DNA of 64,000 bases from Clostridiales bacterium (GCA_017964005.1 JAGCSR010000014.1:61262-125261), one strand, 5' to 3'. Counted from the stretch's first letter, positions 46,024-56,193 are shown. Notes: generated by a model from the letters alone, not told the origin. Numbers and translations: made by a program.

Positions 46024-47016
46024 TCATATCCTCTTAAGAAGATCTTCTATTACCCCTGCACATTCGGCAGGTCTTTGTTCGTATATAAGATGTATCCCCG
46101 GAAGCAGCACCATATTACAATTGCCCATCTTATCAAGATATGGCCATAAGATATTGTTCCTTGCGTCGATATATTTCTGATCAGTATCTGACGCCCAGGT
46201 TGCGCATATATAGGTCTTGGGAATATCATTTGCGACAATGGAATCCCAGGTCTCGTTGCAGTTGGCGCTGATAAGATCATATTCCGAGTTCATGGCTCTG
46301 TTCCAAAGAGTCGAATTGCCGATGGTATAAGACAGCGCAGAACACACTTCCTCATCATTAAGGTCTTTAGTTTCCGGAATATCAGATGCTTTGGGAATGC
46401 TGAACCTGTATAGGCCCAATCCGTTCAGGAATATCTCGGATGAGGTATGGCCGTTAACGAGCTTTCCTTCCGGAAATGTATCTTCCCTCAGCTGGGTTCC
46501 GTCAAGGAACACCACACCTTCTATATCTTCCGGGTAATGGCTCTCCCAATATGTGGCATACATCCCGCCAAGGGAATGTGCAACGAGAACATAAGGCCCG
46601 TCAATGCCGTCAGCTTCCAAAGCTTTCCGGTAGTCCTTGACGACCTTATCTGCAGTCATCTTATCGCCGGTATCGCCGCTCATGCCGTATCCTGCGCGGT
46701 CGACAAATACTATCCTGTTGTCTTCAGATAATATATCCGTCATGGGCCGGTAAGTAATGCTCATATCCTCAACGCCCAATCCGGAGATAAAGACTATCGT
46801 ATGGCCTTCGTCGCTGCCGTACGATACCACATTGAGTTTGTTGCCCCCGACATCGACGGGATGGTAAAGCCCGAATCTTTCCAGGAGCTTACGGTCTTCT
46901 TGTGTCCTTTGGATATCATAGATCTTGACGGCACCCACACCCACGGCCGCCACCGCTGCAACAGCCGCAAAGGTAATGAGGATCGTTTTTACGGCTTTGG
47001 TCCTACCCTTGCTCAT
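46024..47016 (-). CDS. Membrane-anchored alpha/beta hydrolase
   Basis: 330 aa. An N-terminal helix (residues 11-32) after basic residues anchors it outside the membrane. Alpha/beta-hydrolase core with VFISGLG, DRAGYGMSG and the nucleophile elbow AHSLGG (Ser near 147); a C-terminal His is in PGIHLIYEQRP. Substrate unknown; esterase, lipase or thioesterase roles all fit. Start ATG behind AAAGGA overlaps the sensor gene by 14 bases. Confidence 0.85.
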   Translation of the reverse strand: MSKGRTKAVKTILITFAAVAAVAAVGVGAVKIYDIQRTQEDRKLLERFGLYHPVDVGGNKLNVVSYGSDEGHTIVFISGLGVEDMSITYRPMTDILSEDNRIVFVDRAGYGMSGDTGDKMTADKVVKDYRKALEADGIDGPYVLVAHSLGGMYATYWESHYPEDIEGVVFLDGTQLREDTFPEGKLVNGHTSSEIFLNGLGLYRFSIPKASDIPETKDLNDEEVCSALSYTIGNSTLWNRAMNSEYDLISANCNETWDSIVANDIPKTYICATWASDTDQKYIDARNNILWPYLDKMGNCNMVLLPGIHLIYEQRPAECAGVIEDLLKRI

Positions 47017-48916
47017 CGGTCCTTTGTCTTCGGCTCTCCGTCTTAAACTGATACATCGCCTGATCTGCTCTTCTTATGCATCTGTGTATGTCGAGGTCTT
47101 TACCTGCTCTGACAGAATAGAAACCTGCGGATACTGACAACCGGTAGGGCTTGTTCGACTTCTCATTCCAGATCCTGACCTGCTCGAAAAACCTGCTTAC
47201 CAGGAATTCTCCGAACTCTTCATCTCCGATAACGGCCACAAGGAATTCGTCTCCGCCCATCCTGATGCAGCAACCGCCGTGGGGCATTATCTTGCGTATT
47301 GCCTGGGCGCATGCCTTGATTATCGTATCACCGGCTTCGTGCCCGTAAGTGTCATTAGTCTGTTTTAAGTAATCCAGATCCACGCTCATGAATACAAGGT
47401 CTTTGCGTCCCTTTATCCACTTGTCTTTATTCAGTTCGAAGAAATGCTCACCGCCTCTTCTGTTGTTCATGCCTGTCAGGTAGTCGGTAAGAGAATCCTT
47501 CTCGTATATATCCAGAAGGACTTCCGTTCTCTTGTGCATAAAGAAACGGGCAACTGTGATCCCGATCGTCAGATTAAACTCGTGGAAGTTGAGTCCTATG
47601 GTATCGCCGATATCCTTGAAGTTAACGACGGTAAAACCGAAGTTATCCTTACTGTCGTGAAGCATGGTGATGTAATAACACAAAGGCCCGTCACCTGCCG
47701 TTTCCGAAGGAAGGATATCCTTGGTATCAAATCTGGTATACCCGTCCTGAGGCAGCACCTTGCCGTCCTTCCAGGACAATACAAGGTCGGCCTTCTTAGA
47801 CAGCTTGCTGCCGAAGACCGGCAGGCCGAATTCGTCTCTCTCGCCGAGCAGGCACAGATAAAACTCGGACACATTGCCGTTGATGGGTATATTGTCGGAT
47901 ATGATCTTAAGGATATCGTCGAACTTGCCGCAGGCTCCCATATCTATCATGAAATAATTTTGGAGCGCATGCTGATCCAAGATCTCCTCATTCTCACGGC
48001 AGTAATGGCCGATGACGCTCGGCGCGATCGCGCCTTCCTGAGAAGGACACCCGCAGCTCTCTCTGAAATACATATTAGCCGGGACTCTTACGATCCGGTC
48101 TCTTGCATTATTCTCGTTTACATCCCTGATCAGACCGATCGCCTCTTTGGACATCTGATCTATATCGAAGCCTATCGTAGTTATCTTCGGTTCTATGACG
48201 AATGTGATCGCCTCATTATCCACACCGGTAACGGCGAGCTCTTCGGGAACTTTTATCCCTGCGATATATGCCGCATCCATCAGTGACCTTGCCATGGTAT
48301 CGTTGGCGCAGACAACTGCATCCGGCTTACGGGCAGGATCCGACATGAAGAATTCCAGGGCTTCCTGACCTTTGTACTTCCAAAGATCTCCGTAGAAGAT
48401 CGAATTATCGTGGATCTTAAGGCCCTTAGAGGCCATGAATTCCTTATAGATCTTAAGTCTCTCATTGCTGTCGTAATGACCCTCATATCCTGCCATGAAT
48501 GCTATGTCACGATATCCGTGTTTCTCATACAGGTGTTCGAGGATCTCTTCGATCTGACTGTTGACTTCAGTAGTAACATTGTAGAAATCATCGGATATTT
48601 CCCTGAAGGACACAACAGGACACTTCGCTCTCTTCTTGATCGAACTTATGAGCTTGTCCCTGAATTCACCCTTATCGTAAGTATCAAGGGCGATGATGAC
48701 ACCGTCCAGGTCTTCCAGCGGGGCAAGATCTATTATGATGCTCCCGTAGATATCATAATAGTTCATCACTTCCCTGATCTCATAACTAGTGAAGAACAGG
48801 ATGTTACAGTCGGCTTCCCGGGCATACTTTATGAGGGCAGAACTCATATTGCCCTGATATTCCTTCTCAGCCCTGTTGAGAAATACACCGATCGTCTTTC
48901 TTTTGTTATTAAACAT
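47003..48916 (-). CDS. LacI-type ligand-binding domain fused to GGDEF
   Basis: 637 aa. The N-terminus (residues 1-300) is a periplasmic-binding-protein-like domain of the LacI/Peripla_BP_3 class (KTIGVFLNRAEKEYQGN, DAVVCANDTMARSLMDAA, VTGVDNEAI). A middle region of about 180 residues links it to a C-terminal GGDEF domain with a canonical GGDEF at about 554-558 and KDSLTDYLTGMNNRR ahead of it. No HTH, membrane helix or signal peptide is seen, so the ligand would be cytoplasmic and the output c-di-GMP. No RxxD I-site precedes GGDEF. Start ATG at 48916 has GGGGGA upstream; an earlier ATG is possible. Confidence 0.85.
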   Translation of the reverse strand: MFNNKRKTIGVFLNRAEKEYQGNMSSALIKYAREADCNILFFTSYEIREVMNYYDIYGSIIIDLAPLEDLDGVIIALDTYDKGEFRDKLISSIKKRAKCPVVSFREISDDFYNVTTEVNSQIEEILEHLYEKHGYRDIAFMAGYEGHYDSNERLKIYKEFMASKGLKIHDNSIFYGDLWKYKGQEALEFFMSDPARKPDAVVCANDTMARSLMDAAYIAGIKVPEELAVTGVDNEAITFVIEPKITTIGFDIDQMSKEAIGLIRDVNENNARDRIVRVPANMYFRESCGCPSQEGAIAPSVIGHYCRENEEILDQHALQNYFMIDMGACGKFDDILKIISDNIPINGNVSEFYLCLLGERDEFGLPVFGSKLSKKADLVLSWKDGKVLPQDGYTRFDTKDILPSETAGDGPLCYYITMLHDSKDNFGFTVVNFKDIGDTIGLNFHEFNLTIGITVARFFMHKRTEVLLDIYEKDSLTDYLTGMNNRRGGEHFFELNKDKWIKGRKDLVFMSVDLDYLKQTNDTYGHEAGDTIIKACAQAIRKIMPHGGCCIRMGGDEFLVAVIGDEEFGEFLVSRFFEQVRIWNEKSNKPYRLSVSAGFYSVRAGKDLDIHRCIRRADQAMYQFKTESRRQRTDEQG

Positions 48917-49025
48917 ATATCCCCCGTAAACCATATATCTACGTTGTTAAGGATAACATATTTTCAACATAAAAATCACATATCGTAGTAAAATATCAAG
49001 CATGAATATTTAAAAGAAGGTCCTT

Positions 49026-51443
49026 ATGACAGATTACATCCTGGCATTTATTATCCCTGCCTTACTCGGCGCCGCAGCTCTCTTAGTCCTGATACTGACG
49101 GGGCATAGATCCTATGCAGACAAAAAATGTGTTATAGGATGTGCGCTTATCCAGGCTGCGGGAATGGAGATCGCAACTCTTGCCCTGAGGCTGTGGGGGA
49201 ACCTTGATCTTTGGAACGATCATGTTATCCCTCTTGCGGGACTTGTTATCGTAAGCCTTATTACCACTGTTTCCGTTACACTCTCCGTGGTATCAGGTAA
49301 AGATAACATCCGCCGCCTGTTCAGGATCACGGGATATTCGGCTTTCATATTCCTTATGGCAGAATGCCTTATCTTCAATGCAAAGTGCTTCTCGGGAGAT
49401 AATGACCATAAGATAGCTGATAACATTCCTCTCACCGGCATAACGAGCCTGGAAGAGGACTCTTCTCATAAGTACATCCTCGCCGGCAATGAGATCGTGG
49501 CCTTCGGCAGCACATATCTTGTCTATGAAGATCTTCCCGGAACAGTACGTTATATCTCCGTTAATCAGGAACGTCAGGAATCCCCGGACAACAAAGCTTT
49601 CGTGATCACGGCGGAGATAAAGGATTCTTCCATGTCCGACTCTTTCATGACGATAGGAGCCAAGAGATCTTTCGGATATATAGGAAGATCGGATTTTGCC
49701 GTAAAGCCTGCCGAATCCGGATTCACTTTGGGTATCAAGATCGATCCTGCCAAGAATTCGGGATTCGCATACGACACCGCCACCATCGAAGCCGGCAACA
49801 AGACCGCGCCCCTTGTGGTCAAGTCCGTTACCCTCTGGGATGCAGCTCCTTATGAGTTCATGTTTTCGCGTGTCATCATACTGTGGCTTATAACCTTATG
49901 CATTGCATCAGTAATCCTCCTCAAGTTGTATAAGATCAGATACGACAGGACAAACCCTAAGCACCGCATCGTCATCGAACTCGTGGTCCTCGCATGCGCG
50001 GCATCCACATTCACCGTGCAGGGTCCGGACAAGAACATTGTCGAGTATCCTCTGACGCAGCCGGTGGATTATTACGATATCTATGTTCAGACTTTCGATG
50101 CTTTCCAGAAAGGTCAGCTCAATATCGATTTCCCGCCGCCGGAGGGTCTGTCTCAGATCAACAATCCCTACGATTTTTCCGAGCGAAAAGCTGCAGGCCT
50201 CGAAGACCAGTTCCTTTGGGACCGGGCCTTCTATAACGGAAAGTACTATTCCTACTTCGGAGCAGCCCCGATCTTTACCAACTACTATCCCGTCTATTGG
50301 GTAACCGGAAGCATTCCCACATGCGATACTGTCATAGCGGTAAACGGCGCCCTTGCCGCCCTGTTCCTGGCCCTTGCTCTTCTTGCAGTGATAAGGATCT
50401 ACTGTCCTGAAGCTAAGCTCCTTGCCGTTATTGCCTGCATCACTTCCACCAGCGCGCTGAGTTATATCCTGCTTCTGATGAATTACGGCTATATGTATAA
50501 TGTGGCCTGCATCACAGCCATGATGTTTATGGGCTTGAGTCTGTGGTCCGGATTTACCGCCACCGTATCGAAAGGCGCGGCAAGATATATTCTTTATGTC
50601 TTAAGCGGCATATCCCTGGGATTATGCGCCGGATCAAGACCCATAATAGCCGTAACCGCGGCGGTAATGCTGCCGAGATTCATAAACGTCCTTTTGGACA
50701 AAAAGCAGAAGATGTCGTCCCGGGTTCTTCAGGCATCGGCATTTGTGCTGCCGGTTATCGCCCTCGTATCCTGTATCCTTTGGTATAACTATGCGAGGTT
50801 CGGAAGCCCCATGGACTTCGGAGCAGCGTATCAGCTTACCGTAGGTGATATCCGCAATATGAAGCTTATCCCTTCGGCCTTCCCTCTCTCGGTATATTAC
50901 TTCTTCCTGATCCCTCCAAGGCAGACAGATCTGTTCCCCTATTTTGATCTGTCGAATAATATCCTGTCCAATGCAGAAGCATACCGCTACACAGTTCTTA
51001 ATATGGGACTTTGGAATTTCCCGTACATACTTCTTGCTTATATACTCGCAGTGCCTGCGCTGTTTAAGTCAGGCAGGAACAATAAGACTCTGTCAAACGG
51101 CACGTCGTTGCCGGAGCGCCGTTTTGCGATCGCCATAGCATTCATCCTGCCCCTCATCATCGCGTGGGCTGTTTACTGCATGGCGGGTGCCTGCTTCAGA
51201 TACTCCGGAGATATAACGACCCTTGTCATTATCGGCTGCGCTCTGATACTCGTCCAGTGTCCCTCCGACAGCAAGTTAAGATATACGGCCATAATAACAG
51301 CGGCCGCATTATCTGCGGCCGCCATGTGGCTTCTTGTTATCTACTATGGCGGAGTTGCCCAGACTCCCGAAGGAGACAACTTCCGCAACAATTTCCCTAA
51401 TGCCGTCGAATACATTGAGAAGCTGCTGGTATTCTGGCACTGA
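49026..51443 (+). CDS. Large membrane protein, GT-C glycosyltransferase-like
   Basis: 805 aa with more than ten hydrophobic helices. A first, smaller block (about 1-290) holds four helices and a soluble part; the second half has the arrangement DYYDIYVQTFDAF..NPYDF...DRAFYNGKYYSYFGAAPIFTNYYPVYW followed by many helices, as in GT-C fold transferases using polyprenyl-phosphate sugars. Acts at the outer face of the membrane, acceptor unknown. ATG behind AGAAGG, divergent from the GGDEF sensor. Confidence 0.65.
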   Translation: MTDYILAFIIPALLGAAALLVLILTGHRSYADKKCVIGCALIQAAGMEIATLALRLWGNLDLWNDHVIPLAGLVIVSLITTVSVTLSVVSGKDNIRRLFRITGYSAFIFLMAECLIFNAKCFSGDNDHKIADNIPLTGITSLEEDSSHKYILAGNEIVAFGSTYLVYEDLPGTVRYISVNQERQESPDNKAFVITAEIKDSSMSDSFMTIGAKRSFGYIGRSDFAVKPAESGFTLGIKIDPAKNSGFAYDTATIEAGNKTAPLVVKSVTLWDAAPYEFMFSRVIILWLITLCIASVILLKLYKIRYDRTNPKHRIVIELVVLACAASTFTVQGPDKNIVEYPLTQPVDYYDIYVQTFDAFQKGQLNIDFPPPEGLSQINNPYDFSERKAAGLEDQFLWDRAFYNGKYYSYFGAAPIFTNYYPVYWVTGSIPTCDTVIAVNGALAALFLALALLAVIRIYCPEAKLLAVIACITSTSALSYILLLMNYGYMYNVACITAMMFMGLSLWSGFTATVSKGAARYILYVLSGISLGLCAGSRPIIAVTAAVMLPRFINVLLDKKQKMSSRVLQASAFVLPVIALVSCILWYNYARFGSPMDFGAAYQLTVGDIRNMKLIPSAFPLSVYYFFLIPPRQTDLFPYFDLSNNILSNAEAYRYTVLNMGLWNFPYILLAYILAVPALFKSGRNNKTLSNGTSLPERRFAIAIAFILPLIIAWAVYCMAGACFRYSGDITTLVIIGCALILVQCPSDSKLRYTAIITAAALSAAAMWLLVIYYGGVAQTPEGDNFRNNFPNAVEYIEKLLVFWH

Positions 51444-51476
51444 TCACTTATTCCCGTGTAATGATCGAGGTTAACC

Positions 51477-52775
51477 TCAGATATTGTTGACGGTTCCTAT
51501 GAAGACCGGCTTATTGTTCTCGCAGTCTACGATCATGTAACCGAAGGGCCTGTCACAGATAACCTCTTTCCTCTCCTTCTCATCCGGCATTATCCCGGCG
51601 CATTCCACCGATACGGCGGTAACAGCCGCAGCCTTTGTCCCGTTCTCATCAAGATCTATAAAGGTCTTATGGATCACCTTGGATATAAACAGGTTCTGAT
51701 CTGTATGAGCGATTCCCGTAAAGTCAGCGCCGGCAGGATCGAAAGCATCCTTTATACCCATATCCTTCAAAGCATCGTTAAGAAGAACATCATAGTCATT
51801 CTTGAACTTGGGGATCTTGGTGGTGACATCGTAATCCGCAGTCTTTGACGCGATGAACTTGGCATAATCGTCACCGGTAAACTGCGTCATGAAGGAATTG
51901 GCGTCCGTATTCTCATCCTTTGGGAGGATGGCGACAAAACAGTATCTTCCTCCCTCATACATCTTGGAGAATCCGATGGCTTTGTCTGATTCGTAATAGT
52001 AAGGTGATGCTTCAGTCATCATCATGGCATCGCCGTTGCCGTTCGTTCCTCTGAAAGTTCCGGGAGTTACCTGGTACGACTCGTACTTTTCTTCCCAGGC
52101 GCCTTCAAATGCGATGGCATTTACGAGGAATGCCGCTGTGGAAGGATCGATGTTATCGATGACCTTGTCGATCATTCCTTTGGTCTTCTCGTTTACCCAT
52201 TTATTGATATCGGATTTGGCTCCGTCATCGAACTTCATCGACTTGGCTTTGGCTTCATAAAGCTTCTCCACGAATTCGATATATTCGGGATTCATCTTAT
52301 CCCCTATCAATTCCTTATTGGACCAGATAGCATTAGCTACGGAGAACTTTACATCCTCGGAAGCATTAAGATCCTTCATCCATTGAGAAGCGAAGGCCTG
52401 CTGCTGTTCAGGTGTAAGATCTCCGCCTCCGATCACCTTGTTGATCTCAGCCAGAGTATTCTTGCAGGCACCTGCATCGGCAAGATCCAAAGCGAACATT
52501 ACGGACGCGGGGGACACCATAACATTAACGCCTTTATCCTCCGACTTTGCCACAGTCGAAAAAAGCTTAAGAGCGAATTCGTTATAGCCGTCTGCTGCCG
52601 CCTTCTGATTATAATCGGGGGATTCACCCTTACTGATCAAAGCTAAGTTTACTTCAGCCTTAGGCTCGGCAATATTTTTTATCGGACGGTCTCCGCCGTT
52701 GCCGGAACACCCTGCCAATCCTCCGAGGAGCATGCTCCCTGCCAGGACTGAAGTTAATAATTTCTTGGTTTTCAT
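51477..52775 (-). CDS. Serpin, membrane-anchored lipoprotein form
   Basis: 432 aa. Signal peptide with lipobox LAGC (about residues 20-23). The rest is a full serpin: VNVMVSPASVMFALDLADAGA, FLVNAIAFEGAWEEKY, the hinge DENGTKAAAVTAVS and the reactive-loop segment before ICDRPFGYMI and PVFIGTVNNI. Serpins trap serine or cysteine proteases; bacterial ones in gut species act on host or own proteases. ATG at 52775 has GGAGGTGAGG at good spacing, while a GTG three codons earlier overlaps that site. Confidence 0.95.
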   Translation of the reverse strand: MKTKKLLTSVLAGSMLLGGLAGCSGNGGDRPIKNIAEPKAEVNLALISKGESPDYNQKAAADGYNEFALKLFSTVAKSEDKGVNVMVSPASVMFALDLADAGACKNTLAEINKVIGGGDLTPEQQQAFASQWMKDLNASEDVKFSVANAIWSNKELIGDKMNPEYIEFVEKLYEAKAKSMKFDDGAKSDINKWVNEKTKGMIDKVIDNIDPSTAAFLVNAIAFEGAWEEKYESYQVTPGTFRGTNGNGDAMMMTEASPYYYESDKAIGFSKMYEGGRYCFVAILPKDENTDANSFMTQFTGDDYAKFIASKTADYDVTTKIPKFKNDYDVLLNDALKDMGIKDAFDPAGADFTGIAHTDQNLFISKVIHKTFIDLDENGTKAAAVTAVSVECAGIMPDEKERKEVICDRPFGYMIVDCENNKPVFIGTVNNI

Positions 52776-52862
52776 TATCCTCACCTCCAGTGGTTTCTAC
52801 TATAATATACAAGTGATGATCCAATATTGTTGCAAGATCGGATTTTTTTCGGAGGACTATAT

Positions 52863-53897
52863 ATGAGATATCCGTTGTTTATAAGATCAGGAGATCCCCT
52901 GGGGTTCATAGCGCCTTCCTTCGGCTGTTCCATAGAACCATACAAGTCGTGCCTGGATAACGCTCTTATCTATTGGAGGAATGAGGGTTACAACACATTG
53001 ACCGGCCCCAACGCTTATGCCGGCAAAGGAGTGGGAATAAGTAATGTCCCGGAGGAATGTGCAAAGGAGTTCTGCGACTTCTATACTTCCGGTAATAACA
53101 AAGCTCTGCTGTCCGTCGGCGGAGGTGAACTGATGTGCGAGATCCTTCCCTTCATCGACTTCGATAAGATCAGATCTTCCGATCCCAAATGGTTCATGGG
53201 ATATTCGGATAATACAAACATCACTTATCTCCTTACGACTCTTTGTGATGTCGCTTCCGTATACGGTCCCTGCGCGCAGTCTTTCGGAATGGAGCCTTTG
53301 CATGATTATCTTAAGGATGCCAAAGCTCTGCTGGAAGGAACTAAGCTGAAGTTTACGGGATATGACAGATATGAGAAAGAATCTCTCAAGAGCCCTGATA
53401 ATCCGCTCGCGCCGGTCAACGCGACGGAGCCCAGGAAGATCACGGTTTTCGACGGCCAAAAGTTTACAGATAACAAAGTATCTTTCAAAGGCCGTCTTCT
53501 CGGCGGATGTCTTGACTGTCTTGTAAACCTTCTCGGCACAAGATTTGACAAGACAGAAGAATTTATTAAGAAGTATTCCGGCGACGGGATCGTCTGGTTT
53601 ATAGAAAGCTGCGAACTCAATCCTTTCGAGATAAGGCGGGCACTGTGGCAGATGGACAATGCAGGTTGGTTCGAAGGGTGCGCCGGAATCCTGATTGGAC
53701 GCCCCGGAGGCACTCCGGACTTCGAAGGATTTGATCATATAGCCGCTTATAAAGACGGTCTTAAGCATCTTAATGTCCCGATCATCCTCGATATAGACTT
53801 AGGGCATGTGGCACCGCAGATCCCGTTTGTCTGCGGAGCTTTGGGTCAGGTCGAAGCTATGGGACAGAACATGTCAGTCGAATATATCCTGAAGTGA
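52863..53897 (+). CDS. S66 peptidase (LD-carboxypeptidase / MccF type)
   Basis: 344 aa. Catalytic triad can be placed: Ser in FMGYSDNT (about residue 103), Glu in VWFIESCE and His in DLGHVAPQIPF. LdcA removes the terminal D-Ala of L,D-linked muropeptides; MccF cleaves microcin C. Length and the GIVWFIESCE block lean to the MccF-like branch, but the substrate is open. ATG at 52863 follows GGAGG; closed by a hairpin terminator. Confidence 0.88.
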   Translation: MRYPLFIRSGDPLGFIAPSFGCSIEPYKSCLDNALIYWRNEGYNTLTGPNAYAGKGVGISNVPEECAKEFCDFYTSGNNKALLSVGGGELMCEILPFIDFDKIRSSDPKWFMGYSDNTNITYLLTTLCDVASVYGPCAQSFGMEPLHDYLKDAKALLEGTKLKFTGYDRYEKESLKSPDNPLAPVNATEPRKITVFDGQKFTDNKVSFKGRLLGGCLDCLVNLLGTRFDKTEEFIKKYSGDGIVWFIESCELNPFEIRRALWQMDNAGWFEGCAGILIGRPGGTPDFEGFDHIAAYKDGLKHLNVPIILDIDLGHVAPQIPFVCGALGQVEAMGQNMSVEYILK

Positions 53898-53915
53898 TCA
53901 TTCCATTACAACAGA

Positions 53916-53943
53916 AAGGGCTGTCTCATCCGAGACAGCCCTT
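53916..53943. terminator. Terminator between convergent genes
   Basis: AAGGGCTGTCTC, loop ATCC, GAGACAGCCCTT: a perfect 12-base stem. It separates the S66 peptidase gene from the convergent SLH gene. No long T run on either side, but A-rich and T-rich flanks are usable. The stem core GGCTGTCTC also occurs in the terminator at 601. Confidence 0.75.
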
Positions 53944-53970
53944 ATCATCATTGGCCCTTAAGCGATTCCG

Positions 53971-56193
53971 TCAGTTTACGAACTTATCATACTTATATAA
54001 GAACGTTACCATCTGACGTCTTAAGCACTTGCCGTCCGGCTTGAACGTGCCGTCCGAATATCCTGCGAGGATACCCTTCTCTGAAGCCCACAATGTAGCC
54101 TTGAAGAAATAGTCGGATTTACTTACATCCTTAAACTTATTCTTGGTGGAAGAGGGCTCAGGCTGACCTGCAAGTCTCCACAGGAATGTAACCGCATGCT
54201 TTCTCTGGCAGACCTTCTGGGGACCGAATGTTCCGTCCTTGTAGCCTTCGACTATTCCGTTCTCGTTGCCCCAGATAACCGCCTTATAGAAGTAGTTGCT
54301 CTTCTTGACATCGGAGAACTTGCACTCTTTTGCCTTAGGTGCGGGACATCCTTTAAGACGCCACATGAACGTTACCATCTGTCCGCGTGTGCATTCGTTG
54401 CCGGGACGGAATTCCGTCTCATTGTTATACCCTTTGACAACATCTTTGGCAGCTCCCCAATATGTGGGAATAAACCAGAAATCCTTGGTGTCGGTAACGT
54501 CATTGAACTTTCTGACTTTATTGTCCTTATTGATGGAACACTTGCTGATATTGTCGACCTTAACGGCATTCTTGTCGTTCTTCGGACAATTGATCGTGTT
54601 GCCGGTAAGAGTATTTACTGTGGCCTTGTTCGATACGAAGATGGAGATATCGCCCTTGGCTGCAACCACAGTGTTGCCGGTCACATTCTTTACGACGGTA
54701 TTATCTTCCGTTACCTTGATGCCGGCATCACCTGCCATCATCACCACATTATCCTTGATGTCCACATCCTTGATGAAGTCACCTTTGCTTCCCTTATTTA
54801 CAAAGATCCCGGTGGAAGGAGAATTCGACACGGTATTGGAGATTATCTTGATGCCGGAAGAATTCAATGTTGCGGAGATACCATAGTAATCCTTGTCCTT
54901 ATCCTTTGTGGTTCCCGTATCGACTTTGTTGCCTGTAATGGTTATATCATCGGCATAAACACATCTGATACCGAAGCCCGTTGCATCCAGGGTATTATCC
55001 TTTATCGTGATGCCTTTAACATGATATTTACCTGTCGGGATATCACCGGATTCGTCACCCATGATCTGCTTGTCGGTATACTCGGTTCCGTTTACGAGGA
55101 TACCGCTGTGAACATATCCTCTGTAATCCTTCTCGTTATTCAGGGTGATCCTGTTATTGCTGATAACTATGTTCATATCCGAAGGTTCCTTATATGAATC
55201 GGATATATCCGTAGTCGTTCCGCCTTTGGAAGTAATGTAAGATGCTTTGAACGTTCCGTTCGCAGACGAGGACTCACCGCCGTTGCAGTTGACGGAGAAC
55301 ACGGCAATTCCTCTGGGACAGTTCGTTATCGTATTGCCTGAGATCGTAACGTTCTTCCAGTTGCAGATCTGGATACCGGCGCTTATGCAGTCCTTGATGG
55401 TATTGTTCTCGATAACGATATCCGACATGGGAGCGTTGAGGATCGCCGTATGGCTTCCGACGGCTCTCGGAACATTCGTAAACTTACATCCGGATACCTT
55501 GACATTCTTGACCGGCAGAGGCTCCGCGTGGTACAGGCCGAAGTGCTTGGGAACGAGGATATCGAGCTGGATAGCCTCATAGAATGTCTCATTGTCTCCG
55601 GTAAGTTTCATGTCGCTGAATGAACAATCAGTGATGGTGAGCTTATCGATCGCAGCAAATTCAGACAGATGTGTGTGAACGGTATGTCTGAGCGTCATAT
55701 TGTCGATCTTGACGTTGGTGGCATGGGCACCTTTGAGAAGAGTTGAGGAATGCCCGTCTCCGTCAAGGGTTCCGTTCTTTATCGTGATATTCTCATATCC
55801 GTTGTATCCGGTTACACCGGTAGTATCCGTATCATAACTTCCGATATGGATCATGTTATATGCATCGCCTTCTGTCTCCATCATAAGGGTGGAACCGTTC
55901 AGGTCGAGGGTGGTATTGCTGAATACCTTAAGGGCGGAATACAGTTTATATGTCTTGCCGGAAGGCAGTTTGACGGTATAAGGATCGGATCCTGTCGCTT
56001 TGGATCTGGCCTTATCCAAAGCACCCTGGACAGCGATGGCGGGGTTAAGTTCCATATCGTTATCGGTCAGTTCTATGGTCGTTCCGGAATCCGCGGACAC
56101 CGTCTCCTGTGCAGGGATTGCGGCCGGGATCGCTGCCGTTACGGCTAATGCCAGAGCCGACGCAATGATCTTCCTCAAACAGATCTTTTTCAT
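53971..56193 (-). CDS. S-layer-anchored right-handed beta-helix protein
   Basis: 740 aa. Signal peptide (1-33). Residues about 50-550 are a right-handed beta-helix with repeated N-G-type turns (ITIKNGTLDGDG, ISGNTITNC, IEDNTI-like), the fold of pectate lyases and polysaccharide epimerases or lyases. Three SLH motifs follow (about 557-610, 618-672, 682-735: FNDV..., FSDV..., FKDV... each ending TFMWRL, TFLWRL, TFLYKY), which anchor proteins to the cell wall. No catalytic triad can be assigned, so it may bind or cut a polysaccharide. ATG behind AAAGGAG. Confidence 0.88.
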   Translation of the reverse strand: MKKICLRKIIASALALAVTAAIPAAIPAQETVSADSGTTIELTDNDMELNPAIAVQGALDKARSKATGSDPYTVKLPSGKTYKLYSALKVFSNTTLDLNGSTLMMETEGDAYNMIHIGSYDTDTTGVTGYNGYENITIKNGTLDGDGHSSTLLKGAHATNVKIDNMTLRHTVHTHLSEFAAIDKLTITDCSFSDMKLTGDNETFYEAIQLDILVPKHFGLYHAEPLPVKNVKVSGCKFTNVPRAVGSHTAILNAPMSDIVIENNTIKDCISAGIQICNWKNVTISGNTITNCPRGIAVFSVNCNGGESSSANGTFKASYITSKGGTTTDISDSYKEPSDMNIVISNNRITLNNEKDYRGYVHSGILVNGTEYTDKQIMGDESGDIPTGKYHVKGITIKDNTLDATGFGIRCVYADDITITGNKVDTGTTKDKDKDYYGISATLNSSGIKIISNTVSNSPSTGIFVNKGSKGDFIKDVDIKDNVVMMAGDAGIKVTEDNTVVKNVTGNTVVAAKGDISIFVSNKATVNTLTGNTINCPKNDKNAVKVDNISKCSINKDNKVRKFNDVTDTKDFWFIPTYWGAAKDVVKGYNNETEFRPGNECTRGQMVTFMWRLKGCPAPKAKECKFSDVKKSNYFYKAVIWGNENGIVEGYKDGTFGPQKVCQRKHAVTFLWRLAGQPEPSSTKNKFKDVSKSDYFFKATLWASEKGILAGYSDGTFKPDGKCLRRQMVTFLYKYDKFVN

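Noticed and set aside
54196..55197. 333-codon plus-strand frame over the beta-helix gene
   Set aside because: Shadow of the repetitive SLH/beta-helix gene; high Ile/Asp content without motifs.
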